Positions 5,713-6,126 of a stretch of 6,126 bases of DNA are shown here, piece by piece; position 1 is the stretch's first letter, and each line of letters starts with the position of its first letter. Made by a program: the position numbers and the translations under genes. Below the pieces are notes generated by a model, which had not been told where the DNA came from, did not search any database, and worked only from the letters and a program-made list of their open reading frames with translations. The stretch comes from Limnochordia bacterium (GTDB lineage Bacteria > Bacillota > Limnochordia > Darwinibacteriales > B1SED10-159), in the NCBI GenBank assembly GCA_007132255.1, contig SLOZ01000257.1, positions 1 to 6,126 of the forward strand, in the 5' to 3' direction.

Positions 5713-6126
5713 TTGAAGAAAACCGTATCGTTAGCCTTAGTGGTCCTTCTTGTCGCAGCTCTGTCTAGTGTTGCCATGGCCAAAATTGAGATCATGTACT
5801 GGCATGCCATGAGTGGTTTGGCGGGTCAAGCTATTGACGAACAGGTTCGTTTGTTCAATGAGTCCCAAGATCGCATACACGTCGAAGTCGAATACAAAGG
5901 TTCCTATAGGGATACCTTAAATGCAACAACGGCTGCCGTGCGGGCGGGAACAGCGCCCCATGTGATCCAGAGTTTTGAGATCTCGACACGCCAGCTTATC
6001 GATATGGGGCTTTTCATCCCGCTTCAGGAAGCTTTGCCAGAGGGCATGGTAGACTGGGACAAGTTCCTTCCGCAGGTTGTAGACTACTATCGCATGGAAG
6101 ACATACTGTACTCCATGCCATACAAT
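5713..6126 (+). CDS. ugpB: UgpB-like ABC transporter substrate-binding protein, 3' truncated by window
   Basis: This is the N-terminal 138 residues of a periplasmic binding protein for an ABC importer, most like UgpB, which captures sn-glycerol-3-phosphate for the UgpAEC permease. A Sec signal peptide is clear: Lys2-Lys3, a hydrophobic core, and A-M-A at 21-23 before Lys24. There is no lipobox Cys. The mature start resembles E. coli UgpB: Y-W-H-A-M-S-G (29-35), Y-K-G-S-Y (61-65), R-A-G-T-A-P-H-V-I-Q (77-86), then a Y-Y and S-M-P-Y-N stretch at the edge where UgpB has its S-Q-P-F-N. The start is TTG 5713, with GGAGGG at 5700-5705, 7 bases away; the nearer ATG 5708 is followed by a stop after two codons. 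The frame is open to the window end. Other sugar-binding family-1 proteins share this fold, so the ligand is inferred. Lying downstream of phoU fits a phosphate-source transporter. Confidence 0.87.
   Translation, partial: MKKTVSLALVVLLVAALSSVAMAKIEIMYWHAMSGLAGQAIDEQVRLFNESQDRIHVEVEYKGSYRDTLNATTAAVRAGTAPHVIQSFEISTRQLIDMGLFIPLQEALPEGMVDWDKFLPQVVDYYRMEDILYSMPYN

Overview
The window is a stretch of ordinary-looking bacterial chromosome of intermediate GC. It has strong Shine-Dalgarno sites and frequent non-ATG starts: TTG for phoU and for the sugar-phosphate-binding protein, GTG for the minus-strand gene. The gene content would suit an anaerobic or fermentative heterotroph. I cannot name the phylum. 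The one structural clue is the binding protein at the right edge. It has a plain signal peptidase I leader (AMA|K) and no lipobox cysteine, as expected for a soluble periplasmic protein in a two-membrane (diderm) cell rather than a classical monoderm Firmicute.

Layout, left to right. (1) 1-698: the end of a plus-strand operon. It holds a single-domain GHKL-type ATPase, whose 5' end may be frameshifted, and a one-base-overlapping small protein with CC and CxxxC-HH clusters, closed by a small candidate terminator. (2) 699-926: a leader with a stable hairpin and a short repeated word. (3) 927-2894: a complete transketolase, ended by a strong hairpin (2907-2936) that can also serve the convergent gene. 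(4) 2956-3357, minus strand: an unrecognised 133-residue protein. (5) 3462-4412: a PfkB-family sugar-phosphate kinase very like FruK (1-phosphofructokinase), divergent from the unknown gene, with an inverted repeat in its leader. (6) 4413-4773: a 361-base gap without a convincing gene, apart from a possible small ORF that overlaps the end of the kinase gene. (7) 4774-5436: phoU. (8) 5437-5712: a regulatory gap with a 16-base AT palindrome and a candidate promoter. (9) 5713 to the edge: the first 138 codons of a UgpB-like binding protein.

How the genes fit together. Transketolase and the FruK-like kinase feed pentose and fructose carbon into glycolysis. phoU followed by a UgpB-like protein suggests a phosphate theme, because glycerol-3-phosphate uptake by Ugp belongs to the Pho regulon in E. 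coli; no pst or phoBR genes are in the window to confirm it. I found no mobile element, CRISPR array, tRNA or rRNA. I did not find a clear new system. The items most worth a second look are the possible frameshift at the left edge, the unknown minus-strand gene, the small cysteine protein paired with the GHKL ATPase, and the phoU/ugpB-like junction.
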